Source: Prinsepia uniflora (Eukaryota > Streptophyta > Magnoliopsida > Rosales > Rosaceae). From it: DNA of 64,000 nucleotides. Of the stretch, positions 12,144 to 24,300 are shown in pieces. The translations under genes were made by a program, and so were the position numbers. Below the pieces are notes generated by a model. It saw only the letters and a list, made by a program, of their open reading frames with translations. It did not search any database and was not told where the DNA came from. Position 1 is the stretch's first letter; every line of letters begins with the position of its first letter. The stretch is from positions 44,107,651-44,171,650 of the forward strand of contig CM064867.1 of the NCBI GenBank assembly GCA_032719365.1, written 5' to 3'.

Positions 12144-14157
12144 TGTAACAACCCGTCCCGAGAGCCGGGATTAGTGGAGTGATTAAGGTGAGATTAGCAG
12201 GGCTAATCGGTGGTTAGTTGGTCCCGATAAGGTCATTGACTTAGAATGACGATTTTGCCCCTAGTTTGGGCAAAAAGTTGATTTTTAGTTCGGGTGGTCA
12301 AGTGGACTTTGACCGGTGACCAGGACATAGTTTAGGACGTCACGAACCCATAGGCAGGTGGCATGCTTGATTCCGACATCCGAGAAGGAAGTTGTGATGT
12401 TCGGAAGGTTGGGGGCCAAACCGTAATTTGGGTAAAATAGGGGGAATAGTTGACTTTTTGTATAATCGGGTTTTGAGATGTTGACCTAGGATGGTTAGAT
12501 AGATCTCGTCGTCCTGAGTTTGATGACAGGCGGCACGTATTCATCGGACTTACGATGTGTGAGATATGGGTCTAGAAAGGTAGTGGCATAACCGTAAATT
12601 TGAGTAAAAAGGAAGGGCAGTTTGGTCTTTTGTGTTCTGGAATTTGTGCAGAGAGAGAACAGATGGACGGCTGGGATTGGACCATGTGGGAGTGCATGGA
12701 TTGGATGGTGACACATGTTGAAGGACTAGAGGGTTCTGGGTGGATCTGGTGTGAGCACGGTTCCAATTACTTAGGTGAGCCCGTGTGTGATCGTGTGTGT
12801 GTTTCGACCAGAGTGAAACAGAGTGAGGCGGTGAGGAAAAATTGAAGGTTGATCACGGGTGTTGGTGAGTTGTGAGTGTGTGTGGGTGTCCAGAGAGTGG
12901 AAGGGAGACGGTAAGAAGGTTGGGAGGTGCGGAGGTCGCGTGGTTGTGCGGTTGGGAGCCACGGGGATTTCAGAGAAAACAGAGAGGAGGTGTGAGCTTG
13001 TGGTGGTGCGGTGGCCGTGTACGGTGCAAGGGGACTCGAGAGGAGGCTGAGGCGGCTCTGTGGACTCCAGGGAACGCGGCGGCGAGCACGGCGGTGGATG
13101 GTTGCAGGTAAATTCTAATCTCCATATATGTGCTCTGTTTTTCCGTTGAGCTTCAAATCGAAAGTCGTGAGTCTAGGGAGTGAATCGAAGAGTCTAGGGG
13201 AGCCTAAGGAGTTCAGTTGAGTCCAAGGCGTCGTTTGGTTGAGCTGCCGTGACGGGAGGTGCACGGTGGAGGTTAACACGACGGAGTGTGCTTGTGTGCT
13301 CTGTTTTGGCCGTGAGTTTCAAACGGCGAGTCGTGAAGATTGGAGTAGAGTCGAAGGTCCAGGTGAGTTGGGTGAGGTTAAGGATGATCTTCGGACGAGT
13401 TTGGTGTAGCCACCGTGAAGGGGGGTGAGCTGGGTGGCCGGGATGGAAAACAGGGGAATTGGGCCGTCTGGTTTCAAGCTTGGGTCGACGATGATGGGGC
13501 CGTGTCGAGGTGAACGGAGTACGGGAATAGGTGGGGCAGGTCTGGACGAAACTGTGGGTGAAAAGAGGGGTTAAATTGGTGGCTGGACGGCGGAGATCAA
13601 TTCTCGCCGGTTCAGCCTGCGACGGCCGGTTCAGCACAGGTTGAAGATGGTACTGTAGCTGGCGCGTGAGTCCCACGCGCAGCCACTTTGGGCGGCGCGT
13701 GGGGGCGCGTGCGGCGGTTTCCGGTGAAGCGTCCAACTATGTTTTTGTTCTAAATGTCATGACGAAGCCAATGGACTAAGTTTCGGGTTCTTCGGACGTT
13801 GTTTCGGGTTAGTTTTGCAAGGTCGAAGGTCTAGGGTTCCGCTAAAAAGTATTTGTAGAAGTTCGGGAAAGGTAAGGGACTTGAGTAGGACTCTTGTGAA
13901 ATAGTTAGTAACCTCGTTATGGGTTTTGGACAGGTTCGGGAAGCCGAGGATAGCGAATGGCCAGGGACGGCGTAAATGCGCGCGTATCGAGGCGATGCTG
14001 AAATGGTCTGTGAGTGTACTTTGTTTTTTTTTTAACTCTTGATGCATGCATATATGTTTTTATATGATTTCTATACTTGATTCTATGATGTGAGTTATGT
14101 TTGTACTGGTTTATGGTTTTGTACGTTTTTCGAGGAAAATGACAGTTTACACGTTTA
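12144..14157 (+). repeat. Family B LTR, copy 3, 3'-truncated
   Basis: It matches the other family B LTRs up to the ACACGTTT at about 14150, then ends abruptly. The last 1.07 kb or so, including the hairpin array and the CA terminus, is missing. The sequence that follows belongs to the minus-strand family A internal domain. The 19-bp palindrome is at 13662-13680. Confidence 0.9.
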
Positions 14158-14775
14158 CATGTACCTCATGCCAAAAAGAAATCACGCGTTCCTATTCTTA
14201 ATAGTCTAAACTAGGGCCATCGTGCGCCTGACTGCTCCTAGCAGTAAAATCTCTGTTTCGAAATTCTATCGTGGACGCCCCTAACGTCCAACCTCCACTG
14301 ATTCCACGTTACTGCATTCCATGTCCGTCCTGACCTCTCAACGTTCCCGACCCTCGGGTCATCATACTGTGTCTACTAGTTCACTGGGTCCTAACTCCAG
14401 TAACTATACGACTCTAAGTTTTTGGATTTGCACGAACATCGATCCTACTCGAAATCTACTTCCTCAAAACACACGACATCTTATGCCAATCGAACCCTAA
14501 ACAATCGTACCTTGTGACAAATGAAATCTAACTAGGATTCGATTCCACTGAATCCTTCTACTCTTACCCTAACTATAAGGTTGATGACGGGTTGTTACCA
14601 CTGCAAAGACATCACATCCTCGACCTACGCATCTCACTGAGAGCAAAACCCGTTCTGATACCACTTGTGAGTATTAGAGCGCCATGAGTATCATAAGAGC
14701 CAACATGCTCTGATACCACTTGTTAGTATCAGAGTGCCATGAGTATCATAAGAGCCAACCTGCTCTGATACCACT
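14158..14775 (-). repeat. Family A internal domain, PBS-proximal part
   Basis: This minus-strand non-coding sequence runs up to the LTR at 14776. The part at 14590-14640 matches the gag-start region of family G near 60840-60880. It ends in three tandem copies of a PBS-bearing 55-bp unit. No protein domain is visible. Confidence 0.65.
14652..14773 (-). repeat. Tandem triplication of a PBS-containing 55-bp unit
   Basis: The reverse complement of TGGTATCAGAGC occurs at 14707-14718 and 14762-14773. A copy with one change lies at 14652-14663. The spacing is exactly 55 bp, and the intervening sequence is also repeated. Only the copy next to the LTR (14762-14773) is at the normal PBS distance. Confidence 0.9.
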
Positions 14776-17422
14776 TGTCAGGACACGTTCCAATCCCCCC
14801 ACGATAAGCGTGGGATGCGCCTGATCCCGTCTGACATGTAATCTCAGACAAGGGAAATTCTGACTTAAGCCCACTCTGGCCTTCAGAGTACACCAGGATC
14901 TGGAGAAGGTATGTGATGTCTCGGTCTTTGCTACAGCCCTCATCCGGTGTCAACCTGAAGGGCAGTCAAAATATTGAAATGTTGTGAGTGGACAAAACAA
15001 ATAATTTAATAAAAACATTTTATAAGAAAAGACGTTTATACCCTTCACTAAAAAGCATGCATGCATTCGAAAGCCATTTATCCAAAAGAACCATATGTGG
15101 GAACTAAGCCTAAAACCTTAAATGAAACCACCCATACGGGCCACTGCCCAAATTCATATGGGACTCAGCCCAAAACCAGTACATAGATCATATAACATAT
15201 AACCAATCCTGTCACGGTATCTAAATTTACTCGTGTGCTACCCGAGGTCTCAAATCCCAAGTCTCCCCAGGGTCCACCCAGGTCAATGTCTACAGATCAA
15301 CGACCCTCCCTGGAGGTTACAATCCAATAGCCTTCCTGAGAGGAAGGTATCCAATGGGGGCGACTCCAATCAATTAGTGCTCTGTGACTACTCCGGGGTC
15401 CACCCAGGCCAACGACCCTCCCTGGAGGAGAAAATCCAAATAAAGGAAGGTATATGAATATCTATATATAGATCAAAAACATTCTCAAGACCTTTCAAGA
15501 GATTCATGCCTGGTCCCCATAAACCGTCAAGATCCAGAAAATCCATTTAGGGTCCCCGACCCGAAATCATAAACGTAAACCAACAGGTCCTCGAGCCCGA
15601 ACTCATGACTCAACTGGGCATCATTCCCAATATCGCAGGGTCAATCACGACTCCGATCGTAGTGACGCGTGCAACCATCCGTCTAGGTCCGTCCTCAATC
15701 CTTGTATGTCGCTGTGAACGAATCAACTGATGCGACCACCACTAGATCATGGTGCCCTCATCACCGATTGATATCCTGAACCGTTAGCACTCCGATGTCG
15801 AGCCTCCAGTGGCTGCTTAACAACAGTCCGTGCATCGTGACCTCTCCAGAAGGAACACATCCCAGTCTGAAGGCGAGCGTCGTACCGTTACCGTGCACAT
15901 AACACTCGTCGCGGCCAGGACTCAAACCCGTAGGTCATCAATAGGGCCACATGCCTGAGACAAAACCAAATGGGTCTCATGCCCGAGTTTATCCTTTTTA
16001 AATCCAAAACCATTTCATTTAAACCATCATAGAAAGCATAGTACGTACAAGCACCGTATAAGGCCGAAACCTCGAAATACCTGCCAAAATGTGAACACAC
16101 ATAAATGCACTCATAGCATCACAAAAAATGTATTAAAACACATAGTAAAAATTTATGCATGCATCAATTTAGAAAACACTATCCGAGCTGCCGCCTCGAT
16201 ACGTTCACTACGCCTTCCCGGGTAAATCACCATCTCCGGGGTTCCCAAACCTGTCCAAATCAGTTCAGGGGGTTACTAACTACTTAATTAACCCGTCACT
16301 AAAGACCCCTAATTTTCTAGGACTTTTAACTATTTTTATACGCGCTCCAAAACCTTCGGACAACCGGAACTATATCAAGACGATGTCCGATCGACTTGAA
16401 ACCAGTCCCAAAATGTTCGTTGCATCGAATAGATTATGTCACATGTTGAAAGTTTCCCCAGAAGGTGGTTCATGCGCCTACACGCGGCGCCCAAAGGTGC
16501 TGTGCATGGGAGCCACGTGCCAGTGAACAGTTTTCTTCTTCCTCGGCTAGACCGGTCTGAACTGACCAGTCTGGTTCAGCACTGTACCAGCGTGACCTAT
16601 CTAGGGCTATCCCATCTTCATTTTTCATCCATTTCTTCCTCTTTTGATTCCAATCTTCCTAACTCAACCCTAGCAACCTAATTGTATGAAGAAATGCATG
16701 AAAAACCCTTTGAAAGCACCCGTTCAATTTCTTCCCTCACGGTCTCTATTTTTCCCGGCCACCCCTAAGGCGTCTCAGCCTTCCTCTGCAGTCCAAAGCC
16801 CCTCCTAATCTTCCTACAAGCCTAGTAAACCTCTCCCAATCACCCAAAACCATCCATAACATCCTAAACCAAAAATTCAAATTAAAACAATCAAAATGGG
16901 GCTGTCGGGCTACTTGGGTTCTGGGCCATCGCCGCAGTCCACGGCGGCACTTGTCATCACCAGCCATCACAAACGCATCCTCACTCCTCTCTTGGCCTCT
17001 CACAGAATCAAAAGGAAAGGGATATGGATTTGGGTTTAAGGGGTGAGATCGGGTTTGGTTTGCACGAACAAGCAAGGGAGAATGCATGTACGCAATCTCA
17101 ATGGGCAATGGATGAGTGACACTTGTCACTCATCTATTGGGCCTGAGAAAATATCTAGGGCCGACTTGAGACAAAAGTCAAGAAACTCGTAAAACATGTA
17201 ATAGCTCCTCGGAACTTTCGTGAACCATAACTTCTCCGTCTAACGTCTGATTTTGACGTGCCGCCTGTTTACGGATTCGTATCGACCCAATCTATGTAAT
17301 GGTCCTCGGCCCTCGGCCATTGGACCTCCAAGGTCAAAAGTCAACCTTTCACCCTCGTTCAGGGCAAAATCGTAATTTCTCCCTGAACGTCCGTTAATCC
17401 TCAGTTAATCCGTCATTAATCT
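14776..17422 (-). repeat. Family A LTR, right copy (5' LTR of the minus-strand element), 5' tip lost
   Basis: On the plus strand it starts TGTCAGGACACG directly after the PBS units, so on the minus strand it ends in TGACA. It pairs with 1-2445. The 24-bp palindrome is at 17111-17134, and TGTGAGTGGAC is near 14980. The opposite bracket near 16180 is decayed. The GC-rich 19-bp palindrome has CpG-to-TpG type changes (near 16500). The LTR stops at 17422 without reaching its TGTAAC end, where it is fused to family C internal sequence. Confidence 0.82.
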
Positions 17423-17623
17423 TAGAAGTCATACAACCAGTCTCAATCTCTTTGTAAATCCCTGCCCCATGGGCAGTCATACCACATACTGGTTCAGAAT
17501 ACGTAGCCTTGCTCACGTTCGAGTCCACACAATCCAAGACATGCAAGAATCATTCATATCTTCTCGCTCACATGTCATCTACTCGTGACATGATACAATG
17601 GCTAAATCCTCACACATGTGTCA

Positions 17624-17857
17624 TCAGGCCACCAGGCCAATAAGCTCATAAGGTCCAATCACTCGGGAACTTATCCCCCTCGCTAGGTCAATCACGCCAT
17701 ATCCCCTTCCCAAGGTCACTATGTGTAATGAATTTAATCTTTCCTCCTGATGCTTTCCTATTGCCAATAAGCACTCAGTACGATCATTCATACTATATCG
17801 CAAATCATATCCCTTTCTTAACTTCGACTCCATCATACACCAAGTATGATCCTGCAA
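17624..17857 (-). pseudogene. Relic of a gypsy integrase C-terminal region
   Basis: A 77-codon minus-strand frame ends with residues reading RGISSRVIGPYELIG. In Ty3/gypsy integrases of the chromovirus type the C-terminal region has the pattern RGKLSPRxIGPxEI, so spacing and key residues (R-G, S-x-R, I-G-P-x-E) fit. A matching G-x-H pattern lies upstream. It sits near the 3' end of the internal domain, where the end of pol should lie. The same frame occurs at 45370-45603. It is too degenerate to be functional; the call rests on a short motif. Confidence 0.55.
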
Positions 17858-18672
17858 TTGGACTCCAAGATTCCAAATTATCAGAAATCATGTATTACTC
17901 TAATCCTATGGAGTTCCATAAATAACAGGATTTCACCTATCCTTAAGTTATCAAACACTACAATCCTCTCCCCAATTAATATCTGATCCGACAACGCGGT
18001 CGTAATCTCAATGTATCCCGACCATCGCCTCATCACCCATTAAGCCTTTTCTGTTATCAATCATTACCAATCCTGATGGTCGATACAGTGGTCGTACAGT
18101 CCTTCCCCAAGGTATATGACCTTTGCATACTCGACCACCTGGGTCGATCCCAAATCATGCAAGGAAAATAAAACTTCTGAGGGTTCAACAAGCATCGACA
18201 CACACCTCACCGAGTCCCAAATCTCGTAGTAACATCTCATTATACACACAAAGAGGATCAACATCGAACACAAGTCACTATTTGTCCACTTGTAACCATT
18301 CTACCTTAGTTCTCATTTCCAATACCTCTGACCTCCTTCCGGGTCAATCAACATAACTGGAAAAACATGGTAGAGAACCCCTCTACAATCCTCTGTGGTA
18401 TTCATCAACTCTCAAAACAACTCATGTTCCCCAAACCTACTCTGGTCTATCAGACCTAACACTTATTCAACTATATATTCTTCCCTCTGAGGGCATTCAA
18501 TACATCTGCTCCGTATATCATATACCCATCCGTAAATGGTGCCATACACCATCCCAAGGTGGTCAGAATACCTGACTCATCAGCTCACAAGTATAGTTAG
18601 TCCATTTGGCCATTCAAGGGTATCAACTAACCTTATCCACATCAAATCCAGACATTATCTTTTCTCTTTAAC

Positions 18673-19130
18673 TCATAACCGAAAATCGTCACCATGTTGG
18701 CCTTTCTCAACAGGGTCAGTAATCACAACCTTCCCACAGAACCACAAATCATTTACTCGTAATACAGGATACTTATCCCATACCATTACCTTATTACGTT
18801 GTCTATAATCGACATACTCGATAGAGGTCTCATGAGTCATCAACCAATCCATTCCAAGGATTACATCCAAATCATCCAAATCTAAGTTAGCCACTAGGCT
18901 AATAACACCAGTCATCCTGGGTAGCATCACATCGATAGGTCTACCCCCCTTATGTATCACCAATTTCACCATAGATAAATACCAAGGTTACCACATTAAT
19001 ATCATCAAATTTATCACATCGGTAACTCCAGTTGGTTCACCGACTTCCATACCATAACCCATCACAAACATCGCCATATCCGGCCAATGTACAATCTCAA
19101 GACGTGAAAGAGTGGATAGCCTGGGACCTA
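18673..19130 (-). pseudogene. Relic of a gypsy retrotransposon aspartic protease
   Basis: A 99-codon minus-strand frame at 18673-18972 contains LDLDDLDVILGMDWLMTH. This fits the C-terminal hallmark of plant Ty3/gypsy proteases (DVILGMDWL followed by H). About 80 codons upstream, near 19093-19128, another frame reads QAIHSFTS. This resembles the end of the catalytic DSGATHSF motif, but the aspartate is gone. The two halves are in different frames with stops between them. Order and distance fit a protease, and the copy at 46830-47155 has the same features. This shows family C derives from a coding element. Confidence 0.7.
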
Positions 19131-19595
19131 CCAAATACATATTCATGGCCACAAATAATAGGTATACAGGTCATCACTCTAGGGCTACTCAGGCTTCCTA
19201 CGAAGGAATTACAAATCCCCGGGAATGTGGTCCCAACTGACCACCCCCCTACGGTCCACCATGGAACCCACCAACTCTTCCCTCGCCTGTCATATCAACA
19301 GTCAGTGCAGAAACCAATCCTCGCTCTATCACACCCCAACATGCCATCGCACTATATCAATCAATCTATATAACCATTTCTTTATGATGTAACAAGATGA
19401 CTCACAATCAAAACCATTACTGTATAATTATCCTGATCACTTTACCTCCCAGTGGACCCAACTAGCGTCCCACTGAACTGGACTATCTCCTAAGGACAAA
19501 TCCCTATCTACCTCGGACCTCCGTCCGAACCTCAGTCACTAAATGAAACTGACCCATAAGTCCAATAAATAAAGTTAAACAAGATCAATCAGTAT

Positions 19596-19600
19596 CTGAT
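19596..19600. other. Target-site duplication of the Athila element, left (CTGAT)
   Basis: CTGAT precedes the 5' LTR and is repeated at 38908-38912 after the 3' LTR. Five bases is the normal length for plant gypsy integration. Confidence 0.93.
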
Positions 19601-20363
19601 TGATAGGACGTTAAATAAGCATTATTTTATATTATTTTATACCCTTTATACTTGACTTTTAATATTAAAATATTAAATAAATTGATAAAATAAATTATTT
19701 TGTGATTTTTATGTTTAGAAAAATAAAGGTTGTAATTTGGAGCATTTTGGCAAAAGAATCGTTTCGATCAGAATTATAACGAATAAAATATGGACGAAAT
19801 TCGGTGGAATAATTAATTTAGTTATTAATAAATAAATTAATTAATTCTCTGCAGCCCAAACCCAAGTAACTGCAGTCCAAACCCAATTAATGGTTGCAAC
19901 CCAGCCCGTCGGCTTGAAGCCCGCATCCACACGGCCCAGGCCCAGGGAGCCGTAAGCCCAGATTAGCAGCCCAGTCCGCAGGCCCGCGTCAGCGCCTTCC
20001 CTTCAGCCTAGAGGACCCGTCGACAGGCGCCGGCCGATCTGCTCTTCCACCATTCGGCGCGCGCGTCCCGATCCGCTTCTCCTCTCTTCAGCGCGCACCT
20101 GCCGAGCCCTATTTCCTCCAATCAGCTGCAGCCTACCGAATTTTGTGAACTCTTTTCAGCAGCTCTCTGCCGAAATCCTGGTCCTCTTTTCCAGCAGATT
20201 CCACCCAATTTCCAGCCACTTTCCAAGCCACTTTCCAACCCAATTTCACAACTTTACAACTCAAACCACTTCTAAACATCATCACAAATCTTTATTACTC
20301 ATCATTCCATTATTTAACATTTTTTATTGTATTTTTATATTATTTTTGGTAGCTTTCTCCACC

Positions 20364-20372
20364 TATAAATAG
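20364..20372 (+). promoter_or_regulatory. Athila LTR TATA box
   Basis: TATAAATAG lies in a C/T-rich context and is followed by GGTTTCAATTCAC. The identical site in the 3' LTR is at 37781-37789. It is the only strong TATA box in the LTR, so it probably sets the U3/R boundary about 30 bp downstream, near 20395-20400. Confidence 0.7.
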
Positions 20373-21089
20373 GGTTTCAATTCACTTGTTGAAACACACC
20401 TTCTTTGAGGCACACATTTGAGCCTTCTTTGAGAGAAACTTTGGCAAAGTATCTCCAATACAAAGTTTAGAGTTTGAGTCCATATTTCCCAAGTTTATTT
20501 CCTCCATCTTCATAAGGTTCCGTCCGCTGTCGGAGAATCATATGAATAACAATCCATTGTTTTCATCCATCTTGAAAGTGTAACAATTACTCTCCATCTA
20601 CTCAAACTCTCATTTTTGTTATTGGTTTTGATTATAGTTCAATATATGTGAGGTTTTTCTTACTAATATTTGTAAGTGTTAAATGCAATCTCCATGTGTC
20701 TTACTTTATGAATTTTAGTTATTTTATACATTTTAGTGCTTCATACTTCAATTCAATGTTAAGTGTTTTATCCGCTGTCGGTGCATTTAAAGTAGAATTG
20801 AAGAGACTTAATGTTGATCGCTGTCGGCGCATTCAGTCAAAAACAAAAGGTGAATCATATTGTAAGTGTTGTCTGCTGTCGGTGCATTTATAGTATTGAA
20901 AAATGTATGAAGGTAATTAAGACGATTAAGGTAAAATTTCGTGATTGATTTAATATTTGCAATTATTAGAGTGTTGGTAAGATTTGTGTTTTAAGAAGAT
21001 CACTTGTACATGAATTAGAATAGAAGTAAAATTAGTTTATGTATGCTTTTACTTATTTACATGATCACAAACCTTTTCAAAACCCCCCA

Positions 21090-21340
21090 TTTTTATTCTT
21101 TATTCTTTTATTCTTTTATTCTTTCATACTTATAGTTTATTAGTCTTTGATTCTTTCATTTCTTTATTCTTTTATTCCTTTACTCTTTAATTTATTGATT
21201 CTTTGATTAGTCAATTCTTTAATTCTTTAATTCTCTATTCTTTTATTCTTTAAGTCATTAATTCTTTAAATTGTTAATTCTTTGATTATTTAATTCTTTG
21301 ATTATCTAATTCTTTAATTCATTATTCTTTTATTCATCTC
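21090..21340 (+). repeat. ATTCTTT-type low-complexity tract in the Athila LTR
   Basis: Irregular tandem ATTCTTT, ATTCTTTT and AATTCTTT units fill the last part of the first LTR segment. The copy in the 3' LTR (about 38508-38760) differs by one ATTCTTTT unit. No other function is visible. Confidence 0.85.
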
Positions 21341-21345
21341 CCACT

Positions 21346-21350
21346 AACAC
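21346..21350. other. Target-site duplication of the family D element, left (AACAC)
   Basis: AACAC at 21346-21350 is repeated at 28181-28185. The uninterrupted Athila 3' LTR has a single AACAC at this place, which proves insertion. Confidence 0.93.
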
Positions 21351-24300
21351 TGTAACGACCCGTCCCGGAATTCGGGATTAGGTTAGTAACTAATCATGAT
21401 TAATGAGGGTTAATCGGTGATTAGTTGGGCGGAATCGGACGTACGATGCAAACTGACCGTTTTGCCCCTAGTCGTGGGTAAAACGTTGACTTTTTATTCG
21501 GGCCGTCGAATGTACTTCGACCAACGTCCGTGACGTAGTTTGGGACGTTGCGAGCTCATAGACAGGTGGCACGTTCGATTCCGACATTTGCGGTGAAAGT
21601 TATGACGTTCGGAAGTCCAGGGGCATTTTCGTAATTTGGTCAGAAAGGGGGAAATGTTGACCTTTTGATCGGGAGGTCCGATGGCTAGGGACCGAGGACC
21701 GTTAGGAGGGTCTCGATGCCCTGAGTCCGTAGACAGGTGGCACGCGTTAAACGGAGTTCGATTGACCAAGTTACGGGTCTAGATTGCATGAGGGCATTTT
21801 GGTAAATAGTCAACTGAGGGCAAAATGGTAATTTCCTGCGGGGGGACTGTTGAACCGTGAAACAGAAGGCGCAGCGCCCGTACCGTGGGTGTCCTGAAAT
21901 CCCACAATTGTCTAACCAATTCAGTGACATTGGGGAGATTTATTTATCCCGTTAGTGACATTGAGGATTGTGTGTGTGTGCTGGGCGTGCACGGGCAGGT
22001 TTTAAAAAAATGGTGTTGGGTCTGTTTTGCGGGAAAGAGAGACTCAGTAAGCCTGAGTGAGTTCCCCACGGGTGTTGGGTCGCTTTGCAGCTAACTGAGA
22101 GTGTTGGGAGTGAGAGGGGTCCCTTAACGTGACTGGGGGCTGAAGGGAATGGTCTGTGCTGGTGAATTGCGGAGCACGGGCCTTCGTTTTGCAGAACAGA
22201 GCACTGGGCATGTGGGAGGATTTAGTTTGTTCAATCCATTCCTGGGACAATGAAAGGGAGACTCAAAAATTAGGGAGAACCAGAGAGTTGGGTAGAGAGG
22301 AGGAATGAGCGGACTGGGTGAGAAAATGCTCTGGAAACTCGAAGTTCTTGTTCAAACAATTCAAAATTTCAATTCGGATTGTAGGCCAGCCCATGGCAAA
22401 TTAAGGCTTCCATGAGTCCTCTGGGATTAGTTCAAGTCGATCGCATACTAGTGGGAAGAGATTTGATGCCGTTTTCGACTCTGAAGGGACCTGCTGACCG
22501 GGAAGTAAATCGAGCTTGAGTTGTGGTTTTGGAGGAGTTTAGAGGAGCAATTGGCAGGAGAAACAAGTTCATACGAACACTACGAAGCTTCTGGGTGGGC
22601 CAATTTCAAGTAAACAATCGAGGTAGGTCGAGTTTGATGATTGAACAGTACCTACCTGTTCATCAAAGTTCGACTTCTGATCGTCTGGATTCAGGTCGAG
22701 ATTGATGGATTTCCAGCCGGGTCACGCCGCGGGTCAACCGGACCCATTTACTAGACAGTCGGGTTGGGACGACGACTGTACCTGGCACTGTAGCTGGCGC
22801 GTGGGTGTCACGCGCAGCCGCTTGCGGCGGCGCGTGACGGCGCGTGGACTCGAATTTCAAGGATTTGGAATTTCTGGAAAATATGGGAAATTACGGAACC
22901 GCGTGCGGCGCCAAACCGAGCCCTATTGGACGGTGTGTGAGTGGACTTGCTTTCAAAATGTAATGCATGCATAAATTATTTCTATGATTTTATGATTATG
23001 ATTATAAGTGGTGATTGATTTCGAATCCCGTATTTATCTGTATTCGATTTCCGTATTTATACGCATTTTTACTATATATGTGAAATTACACGTATTTCGA
23101 GACTATGGTTACTTTTGTGCCTAAAAATGGTTTAATGAAAGAGTTTATATAAAATGGGCGTATGATGATTTAAGAATGTTCTTTACGATTATGAGGGCGA
23201 TTCACGGTGTTTGCACGATTTTCGAGGTTTTTGCAGTTTTACACGTTTTACGAGATTTGAGTTTATTGATCACTGTTTGATGTTTGGATTTGGAATGTGA
23301 ATTGAGGTTTGCGATTCCGAGGATTTTTAAATTGGATTTTGAGTATGCTTGACTAGACCGGGATTTTAGTGATTATGGTCGTGGTTTTGATGCCCGGATA
23401 ATGTGATTTGAGAAATGAAGTGATTTCAAGGAATTAAAAAGGCTTTGAATAAGATGATTTCTGGTTTGGTGCTTGGGGCAGAAAAGTAACTTGGATTAAC
23501 GAGTTTTCAGTTTTCGGAAATTTAAGTGGATTCTTGGTTTGGGTTCGGGATGATGTTTCCGGATGCCGGCTTACGGAATCATTATTGCGAATTCGAATTC
23601 GGGAAAGAAAAAAAGATTTAATAAAGTGATTTGGTCTGTTTTTGCATGCCCCGTGTTTCATGATGATTTGATTATGGTTGTAAAGTATGATTTGGGGAAA
23701 ATGAATGTGGAATTTCGGACCATGGGTCCTGTTGTGAAAAATGTGATTTTGGGATGGATCCCACGTGGTCGTGATTGATGAACTGTTTTGGGTTTAAAAA
23801 CCCGGTGCTATTGCTGGAGCACGTTTTGAGTTTAAAGACTCGGTTAATTGATGACGGGGGAGGGCCCTTATTGAGTTTAAAGACTGTGAGTTTAAAGACT
23901 CGGTTATTGTGATACCCCCGAGGCCTATTGATTCTGTTTTGAGTTTAAAGACTCGTCGAAATCCCGGGAAGGCCTGATGATGCGCATGGTTTTGAGTTTA
24001 AAGACTCGGGCGCACTTGAAATCCAGCAAAATGATTGACTTGTGATTTATTGATGATTTCTGATGTTTCAGTTGAGTTGGGCAGTGGTCTGGTATATGGT
24101 TGTTGGTTGGGATCATGTGTGCATTTGGTTTGATTCATGGTTTTGGGCTGTGGCCCTGTGTTCATGATCGCGGACTATGACCCGAAGGTTAAGAAAAGGA
24201 AAATGTTTCTGATCTTTCATATATGGATTTCTTATGTTGAAAATGTAACGGATTGCGAAATGATTTTTGTATGCATGCATTGGTTTTTACTTGGAGGGTA

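Larger units (their letters stand above)
3822..14157 (+). mobile_element. Family B tandem array of a non-autonomous long-LTR retrotransposon (LTR-int-LTR-int-partial LTR)
   Basis: Three LTRs start at 3822, 7984 and 12144, spaced 4162 and 4160 bp apart. They are separated by two short non-coding internal domains of 1078 and 1076 bp. Each complete LTR is 3084 bp, ends in CCCTGACA and is followed by a PBS of TGGTATCAGAGC, matching plant initiator tRNA-Met. A noncoding internal domain with such long LTRs fits the LARD class (large retrotransposon derivative). The third LTR breaks off near 14157. The repeats are almost identical, so the array is young. It lies within the decayed internal domain of family A. 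The first base of the first LTR is changed or lost (AGTAAC instead of TGTAAC), and no TSD can be shown because the right end is truncated. Confidence 0.9.
17423..19600 (-). repeat. Family C internal domain 1, distal part (pol relic)
   Basis: It matches 45169-47520 closely. It begins at a junction with the family A LTR and ends at the Athila insertion site CTGAT. Compared with the second copy it lacks about 268 bp (present at 46553-46820) and has about 96 extra bp near 19510-19600. It contains protease and integrase C-terminal relics, annotated separately, but no usable reading frame for reverse transcriptase. Confidence 0.82.
19601..21350 (+). repeat. Athila 5' LTR, first part
   Basis: It starts TGATAGGACG and matches 37030-38771. 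It carries a TATA box, four spaced GCTGTCGG repeats (near 20527, 20770, 20819, 20873) and an ATTCTTT-rich tract (about 21090-21340). Relative to the 3' LTR it has a 12-bp extra repeat near 20225-20236. The family D element interrupts it after 21350, and the LTR resumes at 28186. Confidence 0.95.

Noticed and set aside
14652..14773. Regularly spaced 55-bp repeats considered as a CRISPR-like array
   Set aside because: There are only three contiguous units without variable spacers, each contains the PBS, and the context is a plant retrotransposon.
19032..19373. A 113-codon plus-strand frame, repeated at 47045-47386
   Set aside because: It is antisense to the protease relic of family C and has no recognisable domain.
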